From contig BFEA01000323.1 of the NCBI GenBank assembly GCA_003427395.1, positions 458,532 through 501,194 on the forward strand: a stretch of 42,663 nucleotides of DNA. Reading direction: 5' to 3'. Each line of letters begins with the position of its first letter. Position 1 is the first letter of the stretch. The position numbers were made by a program, and so were the translations under genes. Under the pieces are notes generated by a model, which did not search any database, had not been told where the DNA came from, and saw nothing but the letters and a program-made list of their open reading frames with translations. The stretch comes from Chara braunii (taxonomy: Eukaryota > Streptophyta > Charophyceae > Charales > Characeae). Positions 9,957-21,949 of this stretch are shown in pieces.

Positions 9957-12882
9957 CATGTGTAAGGTCTACCCTAAGGAAGGCTGCAATCCTTTGTATC
10001 GTTCCCCTAAGAGATGACTTTGAAGAAGTTATAATCTTGTCTTGTAAGTAGTAGTGAGACCCACGCCGGAACTATGTTCCTGGTCCAGAGTGGGGTGTTG
10101 TTGTTGTATCCTTTGTGATAAAATGACTACATTACTACTAAATAGGAGGAAAGTATTTGAGTTTTGTTAGACTTTGACCTATAAGGGAAGTGACTACTAT
10201 TTGCCATAGAAAAGTAAGGGTTGAATCCCAACTGTCTTTGTGTCAAGTGGGTTTGCCAGCACAAGACGGGGTGGCACCACCCGATGCGTGTATGGTGAGG
10301 TTGTTTGTTTTATTGACAAGGGTCTGCAAGGAACGGACGCTGAAATCGGAGGGAGAAGCAGTGAGGCTTGGTCCTTGAGTGAGACTCGAGGATTTAAGAT
10401 GCTATCCTTTCTGCAAAGGGGTTACACTGCCCCTCGCCACATTATACTTCTGTCAAAGCTGGGGAGTAAAGTGTGGTACTCTCACCAATATTATGTCTGA
10501 GAGTGCTAACTGTTGACAATCATATCTCTGATCATAATGTGCCTACCATATGTTATGCCTATTGATATAGGTCTGTCGTTATGAGATTTTTATATATGCT
10601 TCGAATAACTGACTAACTTGTGTACGATGTGTTTGATTACTATGGGTATTATTGTTGTCAGTTACTATGGTAATATATCGTTTTCCATGAGTGTTATAAT
10701 TATGAATTTTTGATATCTATGAATGCAATATTATCGTGATATATTACCAATATTGTTTTCTCTAAGCTGGGTGGTCGTAAACGATGGAAAGGATGAATTC
10801 TGGTGAAAGATGATATGAACCTAAGGCTTCAGGGGTAGGGATGTTAGAACGCAATTATCAATATGATAACGGAAGGCGTATGCTGGACGTTTTCTGTGAT
10901 GGGCAGAACCCAGACCAGAGAGAAGGCAACTCGGGATGCCTTATGCAAAGGAAGATCCTAATATGACATTGCTCGTTAAAAAGGCAGATAAACTCGAAGT
11001 ATCATTGCCGAGGAGAATCAAGGAAGGAGAGTATATCTCTTCCTGGTGGGGCACATTGATGGACGTGGGTATTTTCGTTTGGATCGAGTCCGACTTTAAT
11101 GATGATGGAGATTGCGTGATCGTAAGGGTAACCCCATACGCATTTTTCCTCATTCTGGGTCAAGCATGGGGTCGAGTTGGCACTTGGGCACGGGAGCATG
11201 CTTGCGAGGCCATTAAGAATAGCTGAGGGAGTTGCGACAAAATGGACAAGAAGAAGGGTCCATGAAGGGGAAGAGCGAGTGGCGACCCATGTGGAAGTCA
11301 AGCGTGCCGATGAATTTGGGCTTCCTTCTGCCCCATTGTGAGTCGTCATGCCTGCGTTTCTGGTAGAGAAGTGTTTCGGGGGACAAGAAGGGGTAGAGGC
11401 CGCAATAAAAGTCACTTTGAGGACGCGCGAATGAGGATATGGGCGTTTTATGTGCGAACTGATATATGGCCTGTACCTGGACCAAAGGTTTTTACCCCAT
11501 AATCAAGGACTAAGGGACAGGGTCAATATTGTGGATGCCTATGCGAACTCCCGCGATTCAGATGACAGGGTTGTAGATTGAGATGAGGTCCGGGCAGTAG
11601 GGGGGCGATAGGGGGTGCCCTTATATTTTGTCGAAGTGCGTCTCTCACGGACTTGTGTATATACGTGTACATGAGAGCCAAGGTAGGAGGCTCGCTGATT
11701 GTGTAATTCCAACCCTTTGTTTTAGTTGACAGGATCTTGACTAAATACAGGATGGGTAGGAAGACGTATATATATGTTTTTAGTGCATTGTGTGTATATG
11801 TCAGATTGTAAGAAGTCTCATGTTAAATTGGATGAGCAGGTCTTCAAGTTTTGCGTCTACTCAAGGGAGACTAGTTAGAGTATGAGAGTTAGCCTCGCGT
11901 ATGTATGGGCTGCTAGAGATAAGAAATAGATGAGGGAATAGTTTGTAATGTAGACCTGAGCATAACATGAAGTCATGTGAGGATGAGATCTTATTAGGAG
12001 GACAACTAAATTTTGATTGTCACAATTGTCCTTCTTTAAGACATATACCTTCATCCGGGAATGTCTCCCTATGATTGAAGATGAGTTGATTGTGTTTTAG
12101 GGATGAGCTTATACGCGTCTATACGTTTGTATATAGGAGCTGCTTTAAATTGAGTGGGTCCGGAGTTTATGGTTTCAGGATGCTATGACCTCGAAAGTTA
12201 GTGTGCTAAATCTTTTGCTATGCGGGTTGTGATGAGATATGAGAGAGGAGTATGCACAACGTCTTGATTTGAGGCCGTTGTAAACTTATGATTGATTGAG
12301 GCATGATGAACCTTGTGTTACGGGTGGGATATTTGGATATGTCTTGGGTTACTAGGATCCCTCCAATTTGAGGGGTGCGATTACGCCCTGTTTAGAGCTG
12401 TTTCAGTTTAGCTGCGACTAGGGAGGCTATGAGTTTTGGGCGATATTGGCCCACTGGTGTCAGCTTGAGTTGAGATTGTTCGACTCTATGTGTATGTATG
12501 TAATCCAAGACTATGATTGTTCGTGTTTAGTGAGGATATTATACCCCTGTGTATATATTGAGTTGAGATTTTATCCGAGACCATTCTTTGTATATGACAA
12601 TCACAATCACTCTCACGTGTGTGGATTTTATCCTAGTGAATGGTGACTTTGTGTGAGAGATGTATGGGAAACATCTCGTGTGCTGTGTATTCCATGAATG
12701 AGAATGGATGTGAATTGCCTACTCTTCGGTATACTCGTGCGAGCTTACGGGCGGGTGATGGGCGAAGGATAAGGAGAGGCAGTGCAGTTGTTTTGTGACA
12801 AAAGTGTGAGAATCCTAAGGGATTTTGCGAGTTTTTGAGACTCGAATGTTTACCATGCCGAGTGTTTTATGGTTGAATTGTG

Positions 12883-12908
12883 AAGAGGGGCCCATAAGTT
12901 GGCCTCTT
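12883..12908 (+). other. Diverged CATAAGTT hairpin
   Basis: AAGAGG and CC pair with GG and CCTCTT around loop CATAAGTT, with a 2-nt bulge on the 5' side. Loop and bulge side resemble the hairpins at 5043-5782, but the stem is different and this copy lies in the interior region. Confidence 0.55.
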
Positions 12909-13349
12909 ATTTGAGTTGTTTTATGGTTGAGACCCCTTCAGATTGGGAAGGTGGTAGTGTTATTTATTGAAAGACTCATCTTCAAAAGGAAGGTGTTTTA
13001 AAACGGGTCGTGTGGTAGTTCATCTTGGAAAGAGAGGGATGGCTCGAAGACCCATTGAGAGAGACCTCCTTCGTATGAAAGGTGGTTAATAGATTTACGG
13101 GCATGGTAAGCAAAGTTTGAGTTGATAAAGTATGACGAGATGGACCAAAAAAACTGTTTTGGATGGAATTGAGCTTATCGCAAATCAGTGCATTTGGTAG
13201 ATGTCGTCGGGATGTGTGGTTTACTGTCTCTGACCAGGTCAGGGGCCACGGCCTAGTGAACTTAGTGGTGATTTTTGTTTATGATTGTGAGAAGGGTGCC
13301 GTGCTCCCTATGTTGTCCCATAGGGAACTGGTAAACGCCTTTATGTGAG

Positions 13350-13506
13350 ACAGACCCCTGCGTAGTCTCGCAGTGGGCCTGTGGGTTGTTGCGACACACC
13401 GCCCGGACACTTGTGCTAATCCTGGGGCATTTTGAGGAAGTGCTAAAGGTTAGCACCTCTAGGGCGTAACCCCTAGTGGATGGCTGCTTGCCAGCACAAC
13501 GTGGCA
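13350..13506 (+). other. Array of four consecutive stem-loops
   Basis: The first, at 13350-13382, pairs ACAG, CCC and CTGCG with CGCAG, GGG and CTGT around TAGTCT, with one mismatch and one bulge. Next come GTGCTAA/TTAGCAC (13440-13456), CTAGGG/CCCTAG (13459-13476) and TGCCA/TGGCA (13489-13506). The left arm and loop of the last one, TTGCCAGCACAA, recur near 10253-10264 in another potential TGCCA/TGGCA stem. Confidence 0.65.
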
Positions 13507-14187
13507 GCGGGCCCTCGTCTACCAAAGGGGTAAGAGTTTAAGGGGTTATGCATGCCTCACAGAATTACTCCGATAGGATGGCGAAGTTTATGAGTCGAGT
13601 CTTTTGGTAGTCCCGATTGAATGCTTATCAGGAGAAAACCTATCGTTGCGTAATCAACAAAGGGCACTGTCGCTAAGATAACAATGCGGTAGGCCGTAGA
13701 TCTGGCTCGATCAAACAGACTATGGTGGGCCAGGATGAAGACCTAGCATTTATGTACCAGACTGCAGAAAGAGCTGAGATGAGAGTTGAGTGTATAAATG
13801 CATACGTGTTTGATTGTGAGAAAATTTTTGCGAGGAAGGCGAGAGTGTCTTCTGAGGTCTCATTTAACGTCCGCGTCCCTGGGTATGGCTCTGATTACGA
13901 GGAAGAGTCTAACCGGGACACCCAACGAGAAGTCGGCGTTTGTCTAGGACAAAGGGGAGAGGATGGGTTGAGAGGGCCTTTGAAACTTATGCTGTAGTAT
14001 TGATGCGTAATACACCGGCGTCCTAGTGTCAGGACAATGGAGACCCAAGTTGAAACCCTGGCGGCATACAGTTGTGTGGGCACAGATTGTTGGAGGCCTC
14101 TAACCTGAGTCTGTCGGCTAATCGTATTGGTTTCTTTCTCGTCAACATTTGGAGTGCGGTTGGATTTATAGCTTTCTGATCCGTGCG

Positions 14188-14207
14188 AAGCGACGGGGAC
14201 GTCGCTT
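14188..14207 (+). other. Perfect hairpin just upstream of repeat copy B
   Basis: AAGCGACG and CGTCGCTT enclose GGGA. It lies about 20 bp before the two repeat copies start to match. Confidence 0.7.
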
Positions 14208-16367
14208 AATATGGTCCGGTAAGTTGTTGGTGCGAATACCCTTACAAGGGTATCCGCCCTGGTCTTTGCAGGTGACAAAAAATAGTTTTGGTTTAAAGTC
14301 TAAGTATACCGCGCGAGGCGCGGCTGAGTCTATGGTTTACATTAACTGAGTAGCTGATTAGAGTAGAGAGTGTGTGGGCGGGTAGACTTAAGGCGCGCGT
14401 GATTTCTTTTTATCTTTGATGACTGAAGAGCCGGCGTGGGCGCCGACCAAATTTTTAAATTTTTGATTAAACTAGGACTAAATAGATTTTTGTTGTTTGA
14501 CTGAGCACTTACCGGTGACTCGTGTGTACGTACGGAGGACGACATCGACAACTGGGTGGTTCTGAAAGCGATTCGGTAGGTCTGCGCGTTGCGCAATATT
14601 CGTTTATGTAGGTGTCCGTCAAGATTAGACTCGGCCTTGGGCCTAGTGTTAGCAGATTACGACATCAGACTTTGATCAGAGAGATTCAGGGATTGAGGCC
14701 GAGCGATGACGGCGCATGAATATTGGAATAGCGCGGAGGGCCCGACGGGGCTATCCCCCTTGGTTTTGCTACCGGTGGCATCAGAATGGTGCTAGCGTCC
14801 CTCTTTTCCTCGTTCGTCCTATTCCGGCGGTTAAAGGTCTTTAAATATTTTATTAATTATTGGAGTTTCATTAAAGTTTTATTGGTGTTAAACGGGGAGT
14901 CAGAGTGGAGTCTGCGGTGTGGCCTTGTTCGTATGGGGCTTTTCTTTACTCCTGCCGCTGCTACCACCGAGGAACTGCACTACGACCAACCCCACCTAGA
15001 CTCAGTCTTGAGGCTGGCAGCGGGCCGCGCCCTTCTACTGTTCGAAGAGCCAGGGTGGTTACGTCGACAGTACGCACGCCGTAGGCCAGTACCACCCATT
15101 GGCGGGACTAGTGGATTCGGTTTGAGGACCGTATTACACTCCTCAACAAATTTCGACTACCACAGCTAGCGCATTGCAGGCCTGTGCCCTCGGGTTCGCT
15201 ACCTATCACTTGAGTATAGGCCGTCTGTTTGTGGCCCGAGGTGGAAGTGAACTCCTGCCTAAACTAGCCAGGCCGTGGGNAACTCAATGGAGGCGCTGGA
15301 GAGATTGGTATAGAGGCGAAAGACAAATCGAACCGCCTAGTATATGGTTTCCCCGGGGTTTCCCTTGAGACAGTCAGTACTGCTCCGAGCGCTACCCGAC
15401 TGTCTTTGGGATCGGCCGCTGTCGACGAGCTGCGCTAGCGGCAGGGGCAGAATGGTACAGCGGACTGACCGCGCTAAGGCAAAAGCAGCGGGGGAGAGGT
15501 TGGCAGAAGGCGAGACGGGGAGAGCGGGGCAGGGAGCGCCGAAAGGGAAACAAGGAAGACGGACGAGACAACTGGTTGGAGGTCGCCGGTACGAAGTGCG
15601 ACCGGAGATAAGGCAAGCGTAGAAGGGAGGAGCAGACAGGCGAGGCAGTGGAACGACGACCGCTAAGGCAGTAAAGAGAGGAGAATGAATCCGACGGGGT
15701 TTGCACCCGGTCCAGAAGTCGGAGATGGCAACGATAGAGAAAGGAAGATGACGGGGCGGGAAGTGCCGAGCACCGCCGATCCTTAATGGATTTCGGCAAA
15801 CTAAGAGCCAAATCCGAGTGTTTGGGCCAGGGCGAGCCCGATTGCGGGGTCAGTTTTAGTGAAGATTTAGCAAGAAAAAAAGTTAGTGAGAAGGAGGGTG
15901 CGCCGAGCCATGGCGGAAGGAGGATGAACGAGAGGGAAACTCTGTTAGCTCGACAATCTCTCGACCAATTTTGGTGAACGGAGATTCGAAGTCGGGGTTT
16001 TCGCCCCTGGCGAGGTCGACTACGATGTGAGTTTTAGTAATGGGTTCGTAAGTTAGGTGGTAGAAGAAAAAGGTCGTGCGCGGAGGAGTCAGGCGAAGGA
16101 AAAATGATGGAGAAACGAGGATTGCAAAGTCTCTATCTTGCTCGATTCTCAATGGATTCGAGCAAGATGACAGCCTACCTTGGGGTTCTGAGGTGCTACA
16201 AACAAGATGGCCGTGGCGGAATTTTGATCCGGGCGCCCGTTTGACGGCTACAAATGGCGGGGGCTGCGCGACTACTAGTAGAGGGTTCAAAAATTACAGA
16301 TGTATCTTTCCGCGTTTTAGCGGAGGATTCATTATGATTTAACACAATCTAATGAGGAGGGGGCATC

Positions 16368-16370
<3 letters not shown>

Positions 16371-16438
<68 letters not shown>
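16371..16438. repeat. (AG)n microsatellite
   Basis: An uninterrupted AG tract of about 68 bp. The matching position of copy A (about 3362-3385) has only a short, interrupted GA tract, so the tract expanded in copy B or shrank in copy A. Confidence 0.95.
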
Positions 16439-16440
<2 letters not shown>

Positions 16441-18030
16441 GGGAGTAGACGCTTATCTGCCCGGAGTCGGCAACAGCAGTAAGGCAGAAGGAGTTCCGAG
16501 AATGCAGTGCATGCCTCCACGATCAGGCGGAAGATTCATTTGAGCCTGCTCGTCCTTTCGATGGGAGTACCATGAGGGAAACTGTTAGTTGAAGACTTAC
16601 CTGCGTGACGTGCGCACCCTGGTCGGTTCCTTTGTGAACGCTATGCTGCTCTGTTCTGCAGTGTGCGCTGGTGGGTTTAGCCCCGTACGAATCTGGCCGG
16701 TACGGTAGCCAGATGCCGCAGGACGAGAGTTGGGTTCAAGTCGTGATGACCTAGCATGCTGATTTTTTAGGGAGTACTACTGTTACTAATGCGGACTGGG
16801 GCCGCCATTGAGGAAGAGCAAATATGGCTGGCTGTGCTCGTCTATGTGATCAGCTGGCGCCTGGCCTACCGAACTAGTTTTCAAAAATGGCAGAAGTTTA
16901 CCTATTAGACGAGGGGACTGCCAGTCTTTGTCGAATAGAACAACAAAGGACAACAGCAGGGGTGGGGACTTGCCTGTTGGCAGATGTCCTACCTACCTTG
17001 TCGATTGGAATAGAGGGTCATGCGGATTGTGAAGGTTTGCGTGCTAGTCGACATACTGTAACACCTGTCAAATAGTGAGGCGTGAGGCAAGCTGCAAAGT
17101 GCAGGTCAGCCTGCGGGCCTGCTTGCGCCTTACCGTGCAAGCAAAAGCTGCAAGGAGGCATATTTGCCTGCCGAGCGGGGCGACGAAAGGGCAAGCGGGA
17201 AAAGACTGTGGATTTACCAAATCGCTGACAACATGGTTCGCTATTGAACGAGCTCACAGCAAATCGACAACGGGGTGCAGACTGGGTTGTTGGACAAGGC
17301 ACAAGGTATCCTACCACACGAAGTGGCTGGAGCTGAGCTACGAAGTTGTGAACTCGTCCTTAACCAGCAGGCTTCGAGCCGTGAGCTTGAAGAAGTGAGT
17401 AAGAGTTTTGGAGGAGGGTTCTGCAGCCAGTGGGAGACTTGTTCCGAAGTCAATAATCGCCGGTCAGACTTCTGTTGACCCAAGGACTTCATATTTTGGC
17501 TGCTATTGCGGGGCCCTCAGGCGACCGAAGGTATCAAGGCCCTCTCCTGCGAGTCTGAGTGCACCATTCTTGTATCTGAGAATCTTGAGTTATCTCCTTC
17601 TGTCCTTCTTACTCCAAGTCTAGTTTGTGGGTCTTAGAGGAAGGCGGCAGGCGGGATTGCAACCCGTAGGTCCGCGGCAAGACTCTGTGGGGAGTCCTCC
17701 CACCGATTGCGGGAGCTCTGCCGGAACTCAGGAGGAGTTCTGAAGGCAGGGAATTGAGTGGTAATTTTCCGACTCCCTAAAAAAACCCAGTTATAACCCC
17801 TATGTGTACATATTGCTATGTTTGAATGAGCATGCTGCATGTATTTTACTTTGACTTTGAGTTTGACTTCAGGATAAAAACCAGACTTGAATAAAGGAAT
17901 ACATGTGTAATCTCAGTTTCAGCTTTGTTGATTGTTTGAAAACAGATTGTGAAACAAAAGGGGTGCATCAGGGGGGAGGCTGGGAGAAGGACAATTTTGT
18001 CTAATGTTTGGCTGGGTCATTTAAGGCTGG

Positions 18031-18555
18031 AAAGTCCTCATAAGTTTGGGGAAACCGAATATTGTGCTTAGTTTTGAATTGTTTGGAGAATCAGACATGT
18101 CCCATAAGTTTGGGTGGTCTGATTGCTATGACTTGCGAGGGCTGTCTGTGGTTGATTTTTCTGGAGCCAAGCACGTCCCATAAGTTTGGGTGGCTTGGTT
18201 GCCTTGGTTACTTCGGGTTTCTTCTGTTTTCTTTGGTTCTGAATGAGGAGGTCTGAGCATGTCCCATAAGTTTGGGTGACTCAGCCTCTTCCTGCTTTAT
18301 TTCTGAGGGCGTTTTGGCCGAGGACAAGGCATGTCCCATAAGTTTGGGTGACCTTGGTCTTATGCTACGCACAAGTTGAATCAAAGAGGAATGAATCAGG
18401 CGGAGGACCAGACATGTCCCATAAGTTTGGGTGGTCTGGCCCAATGCCTCGCACATGTTGGAACCCGAAGGTTATAATGTGACTATATTTTATTACTATT
18501 CTATCTATGAACAAGCTAGTCAGGCAGGGTTCCATAAGTTTGGGTGGTCTGACTA
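18031..18555 (+). other. CATAAGTT hairpin array, copy B
   Basis: Six hairpins match those of copy A: 18089-18124, 18165-18200, 18250-18286, 18323-18359, 18405-18442 and 18517-18555, plus the weak one near 18031-18056. I count five substitutions at paired positions between the copies. Three keep pairing by exchanging a G-U pair for a standard one (two in inner stems, one in an outer stem), and two break a single pair. The site of the seventh hairpin is missing because copy B ends at 18688. Confidence 0.85.
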
Positions 18556-18684
18556 TAACTTATCACCAATTGAAGAGAGTATTAATTAAGAGTAAACTGA
18601 TGGTTAGAAGGGGCAGGCTGGACCTCGAGCTAAGTTGATCGGTTCAGTAATATGCTACCTTATAAGACTAAGTCCAGGTACTTA

Positions 18685-20006
18685 TATACACCATAATAAT
18701 AGTATTGGTCTGCGAGCTCGTCCTTCCAGTCCTCTGGCTTCAGACGATCCGCCCGCACGCCCGGCTTCGGTTTCTCCAACCCTAGTGGCGCGATCTTAAG
18801 GGTAGGCAACTCGTACGTCTTCTTGGCTTGCGAGAACGCCATCATCATCGCGTCAATGATGAGCTGCGTATGCACGGGATCCAACGACCGTTGGTTGTAG
18901 GACGCTTCCCAGTCACCGATTTCGACGACCCACGATGGGCTAATGAAAAACTCCCACTTTGTCCGCACACCGTCTTTCCATTCTAGGAAGTACGTGGCGT
19001 CGACGTCAATGGGACCCTTCGCCCTGAGAGCACTCGGCTAAGGCTGTTTCTGCTCCGACGTCGGGCGTTTCCGACCCGATGTGCCCTCCTTTCCCTCAAC
19101 TTCCTTCCTTTCTCCCCTCATCGTCTGGGGGGTCCTTGCCTTATGTTTCTTTGCAGAACCCGCACCCTCTTCTTGAGGACCTCCCCTCCTCTTATGTGCA
19201 GGCTGCTGTACACCCTCCTCTTTCCCCCCGGCTGACGTCGACGGCCAGTCGCGAACCAGGGTGTGTCCTTCCACCCCAGGAATACTCAGGACATACCGGT
19301 CTCCCCGCCTAAGCAGCGAAGGCCGCGTCTACTCCTGTTCTTCGCCGTCGTTGTCGTCGGAGCGACCACGGGTCTCGCCCCGACCGAGTTGCGAAGAAGG
19401 ACCGTAACCCAAATCTCCCCCTTCCGTGGGAGCACCGCTGGATTCGAACCCGGTGCACATTTGGAGAGGCAGCGACAACTCTTGGTCGCCTTGAACATTC
19501 CAGGGATCCTCCAGGTCGATGTTCCTCTGCTCCACCAAGTCAAAAAACTCTCATGCCGAAACAACACCTCCTACTGCAAGATCTTGGTAGAAAGGGGTCT
19601 TCACAGCCCTAGCCCCAAACCCCTGGAACAAATTGAAAGACAAAACTGCCCCTTTGGAATTGACAACAACGTCGCCCTTCGAACTGTAAACAGTGTGCAA
19701 CTTATAGTGTTGCGTGTTATCCTTTTTAGCAGGGTGCCATCCGACCACCGCCCCAAGAACTCTACGCCTTTTTTTGTCTTCGAGGAATATAACAAGACCG
19801 CACGGAGGTTTGGTCGGTTGGGACTCATCCCCGCAGCACCAATCGATGAACCATTTGGTATGCACATGATAGGACCACGATTTGGAGGTCCGTGACTCCC
19901 TCCCTGAGGTATCGGTCGGCTGCTCCCCGCCCCTTGACGTCGACATTGTGTCTGCATCGGTGACATCGGTCCAAGATACCAAAACAACGCAACACATGGA
20001 AGACAT
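18685..20006 (-). pseudogene. Unassigned repeat-family protein, three in-frame stops, 3' end lost
   Basis: One minus-strand frame runs from an ATG at 20006 to the junction at about 18685. It is broken only by TGA at 19551-19553, TAG at 19329-19331 and TAG at 19038-19040; the frame is the same on both sides of each stop and the peptides look continuous. The N-terminal part has a compact segment with a WFIDWCCGDE motif and a GAVVGWHP motif. The middle is acidic and Lys/Glu/Gly-rich (about 19040-19400) and probably disordered. The C-terminal part contains FISPSWVVEIGDWEASYNQR and ends with a YYYY run exactly where repeat copy B begins. A stop just upstream of the ATG supports the start. I do not recognise a domain; I believe it belongs to a hypothetical multicopy family of this alga. 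It is probably a dead copy truncated by the repeat. Confidence 0.6.
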
Positions 20007-20604
20007 AAATCACCCACCCCAGTACAGAGGTCCATTTTCCACAGACCCACATGCCACGCACCACCATGATAGCACATCAACGGTATCGGCACCCAAATCA
20101 ACAAAGAAAAGAGGCATCTGTAGGAAGTCCGGAAAGGGCGGACTAAACAAATTTGCAAGCAATTGGTGAGGGCTGATAACGGCATGCAATGATAAAGGCA
20201 GTCACTGACAGTGAGACGGTCTGTTGACTACTGGACTCTGCAGTTCACAAGCCCCGATCCAACAAGAAGGCACACCGGACGTGTACCAACAACGTACGAA
20301 CATGACAATGAACTGCACGAACACACAACAAGTTCGTCGGCATCCGCACTTCTTCACGTCGTGCTCAGGCTTGTGCGAAATCCGGAGACGGGCGAACTAA
20401 ACGAAATCGCCGGCAGTTCATCACATCCTGTTCAAGCACACCTAGTCCGCTGGTATCCGCACTTGTTCAGACCCGCCTTCAGCCTTCATGCGAAGTTCGG
20501 ATGCCGGCGAACTTGATGAATTTACTGGGTGCCATCATAGACGGATAACGGCGTGAGACCGCCAGACTCCGCCTCTCTAACCCCCAACCCCCACACAAGG
20601 CCCA

Positions 20605-21440
20605 CCACATCCAGATCTAACAAGAAGGCCCACCAAACTCGCCCCTGTTCCGTTTCAGCATCGCGAACGACTGCCCGAACAACTGTTAACCTGCGGGAAC
20701 TGGAGGGGAATTCTATTTGTGGAGTGCAAAACTCTGCTCAAAACAGATCCAGATCCAACAAGAAGGTCCACCAAACTCACCCCAGTTGTGTTTCAGCATT
20801 GCGAACGACTGCCCGAACAACTGNNNNNNNNNNNNNNNNNNNNNNNNNNNNNNNNNNNNNNNNNNNNNNNNNNNNNNNNNNNNNNNNNNNNNNNNNNNNN
20901 NNNNNNNNNNNNNNNNNNNNNNNNNNNNNNNNNNNNNNNNNNNNNNNNNNNNNNNNNNNNNNNNNNNNNNNNNNNNNNNNNNNNNNNNNNNNNNNNNNNN
21001 NNNCAACAAGAAAGCCCACCAAACTCGCACCAGTTGTGTTTCAGCATCGCGAACGACTGCCCGGACAATTGTTAACCTGCGGAAACTGGAGGGGAATTCT
21101 ATTTGTGGAGTGTGAAACTCTGCTCAAAACAGATCCAAATCTTACAAGAAGGCCCACCAAACTCGCCCCAGTTGCGTTTCAGCATCGCGAACGACTGCCC
21201 GAACAACTGTTAACCTGCGGGAACTGGAGGGGAATGTTGTTTGTGGAATGCGAAACTCTCCTCAAAACAGATCCAGATCCAACAAGAAGGCTCACCAAAC
21301 TCGCCCCAATTGCGTTTCAGCATCACGAACAACTGCCCGAACAACTGTTAACCTGCGAGAACTGGAGGGGAATTCTGTTCGTGAAGTGCGAAACTCTGCG
21401 AAAAATAGATTCTGATCCAACAAGAAGGCCCACCAAACTC
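20605..21440 (+). repeat. 138-bp tandem repeat array with assembly gap
   Basis: The motif CAACAAGAAGGCCCACCAAA recurs at about 20619, 20757, 21003, 21142, 21280 and 21418. The period is 138 bp except across the N gap. Because 138 is 46 codons, one frame stays open across the monomers (repeating motifs TRRPTKLAP and LLTCGNWRG), and the other frames are also fairly open. A single diverged relative (AACAAGAAGGCACACC) occurs near 20260. It is most simply a satellite; a repeat protein is possible but has no supporting start or domain. Confidence 0.75.
20824..21003. other. Assembly gap of 180 N
   Basis: The run of N lies inside the 138-bp tandem array. The repeat phase on either side does not fit a whole number of 138-bp units across the stated gap, so the gap length is probably nominal. 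Confidence 0.98.
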
Positions 21441-21949
21441 TCGCGACGGGGACCTTGAGGTCATTGTACCCCAGATCTGTTCAGGCAGTACGAAACTCTG
21501 CCGAACAGACCCAAACCCCGCATCAAGGACCCCTAAGAGTGGTTTTGGCAATTCGCAAAGACAATGAACGACTGTTTGGCACATCTTGTAGGTGGTCGGG
21601 CGACAACCACATCAAGACCGAAGCTATTCCACACACCGGTGTCTGGGTCAGTGACGCATTGACATTTTCTGAAGTTCGGATGTCGGCGGACTTAGATTGC
21701 GGGCATGTCGTGCGGGAATCGCTGGGCGGCCCTGTTCGTAGTTCGCGCTGCCCCGACACCAAAACCGAAGTCGAAATCCTCCGTTGTCGAAGCATAGTGG
21801 CAGAGGTCGCAGCATGGGCACGCCCCACTGCGACAAGAGGATTGTCGGCTAGAGGGGCCAGTGGCCTCCGCTCATTATGCGGACCTCAGATGCCGGCTGG
21901 ACCGGCCACTGGCCTCCGCACACAGAGACCCTCCGGAACCCCGATTCAG

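Larger units (their letters stand above)
14228..18688 (+). repeat. Large non-coding repeat unit, copy B (right end cut)
   Basis: This unit is in the same orientation as copy A and collinear with 683-5640. It lacks the 531-bp insertion, contains about 28 extra bp near 15063-15090 and has an expanded AG tract. The match stops at about 18688: copy A continues with TATAAAGTTGACACAC, whereas here the sequence becomes the 3' portion of a minus-strand pseudogene. Either the unit inserted next to or inside that gene, or a rearrangement joined them. Confidence 0.8.

Noticed and set aside
10936-11226. 96-codon frame in the interior region
   Set aside because: It looks somewhat protein-like but matches no domain I know and has no partner frames. 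Not enough to call a gene.
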